A stretch of DNA of 64,000 nucleotides from Micromonospora tarapacensis (GTDB lineage: Bacteria; Actinomycetota; Actinomycetes; Mycobacteriales; Micromonosporaceae). Under the pieces are notes generated by a model. It had not been told where the DNA came from. It saw only the letters and a program-made list of their open reading frames with translations, and searched no databases. Location: positions 62,001 through 126,000 of the forward strand of contig NZ_JAHCDI010000003.1 of NCBI RefSeq assembly GCF_019697375.1, read 5' to 3'. A program made the translations under genes and the position numbers. Positions 63,841-64,000 of the stretch are shown here, one piece after another (the stretch's first letter is position 1; the number at the start of each line of letters is the position of its first letter).

Positions 63841-64000
63841 TCAGGCGGCCAGCATCGCCAGGACGATCCCGGCGGTGGTCACCACCGCCGGCACCAGGCA
63901 GGCCAGCGCGCCGAAGCGGGCAGTGCGATCCACCCGCTCGCCGGACCGGGGCGGGAAGAGCCGGCCCACCGCCAGCCAACCCACGCCGAACGCGACCGCC
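63841..64000 (-). CDS. Membrane protein, C-terminal end only
   Basis: The minus strand is open from the window edge to a TGA at 63841-63843. The 52 residues seen include two hydrophobic stretches (AVAFGVGWLAVGRLF and a last LVPAVVTTAGIVLAMLAA) joined by a charged loop. It is convergent with folE. No family can be named from this part. Confidence 0.55.
   Translation of the reverse strand, partial: AVAFGVGWLAVGRLFPPRSGERVDRTARFGALACLVPAVVTTAGIVLAMLAA

Overview
The window is high-GC actinobacterial DNA, most probably from Micromonospora or a close relative in the Micromonosporaceae. The signs are GTG/TTG starts, GTGA/ATGA gene overlaps, a WhiB-family gene, an actinobacterial acyl-CoA carboxylase operon, type VII secretion genes, and gene order that matches two mycobacterial core blocks. 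It holds an integrated mobile element (about 560-12483) and then a continuous stretch of chromosome.

Mobile region, 1-12483. An 11.9-kb actinomycete integrative and conjugative element (AICE) sits in the 3' half of a tRNA-Pro(CGG) gene and is bounded by an exact 45-bp direct repeat (560-604 and 12439-12483). Its backbone is ssb, an FtsK/TraB-type translocase, small conserved genes, an SpdB-like DUF2637 membrane protein, a RepSA-like HUH initiator, xis and int. Most of the genes from ssb to repSA overlap by 1-4 bases. Near the left end is a two-gene cargo operon: an XRE/FGE-sulfatase-fold fusion and a class IV aminotransferase. The integrase has a LacI-type helix-turn-helix inside its catalytic domain. 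Left of 560 lies the end of a second integrase with its own terminator, so two elements appear to be stacked on one tRNA. Several palindromes and direct repeats look like operators, integrase arm sites and perhaps a transfer locus.

Chromosome, 12583-28765. Metallophosphoesterase, YqeY, penicillin-binding protein with PASTA, wblA/whiB4, two ArsA-like ATPases, a DUF4177 protein, RidA and an MBL hydrolase follow the order of M. tuberculosis Rv3683-Rv3677c. After them come a very large zinc-ribbon/cyclase/AAA/TPR regulator, a membrane protein and a membrane-anchored Ser/Thr kinase.

Chromosome, 28868-38300. A seven-gene leftward operon encodes a TetR regulator with a clear 26-bp operator, a TIGR03084 protein, an AtuA-family protein, two acyl-CoA dehydrogenases and both subunits of an acyl-CoA carboxylase. 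It probably degrades a branched-chain or terpenoid acyl-CoA.

Chromosome, 38459-64000. crp, cbiZ, a CapA lipoprotein, nth, a TlpA-like thioredoxin, a Nudix gene and marP match Rv3676-Rv3671c. PAP2 and a partial type VII secretion locus (mycP, eccC, eccD) follow. Then ppa, dacB, a DUF2342 protease, tilS, hpt, ftsH and folE match Rv3628-Rv3609c, with a gamma-glutamyltransferase and a GlxA-type regulator inserted.

Six genes (int, the cyclase regulator three times, the kinase, mycP, eccC, dacB) are each broken by the loss of a single base, nearly always in a run of four or five G or C. Eight events of one kind point to sequence error rather than true pseudogenes, so I describe these genes as intact proteins with an indel.
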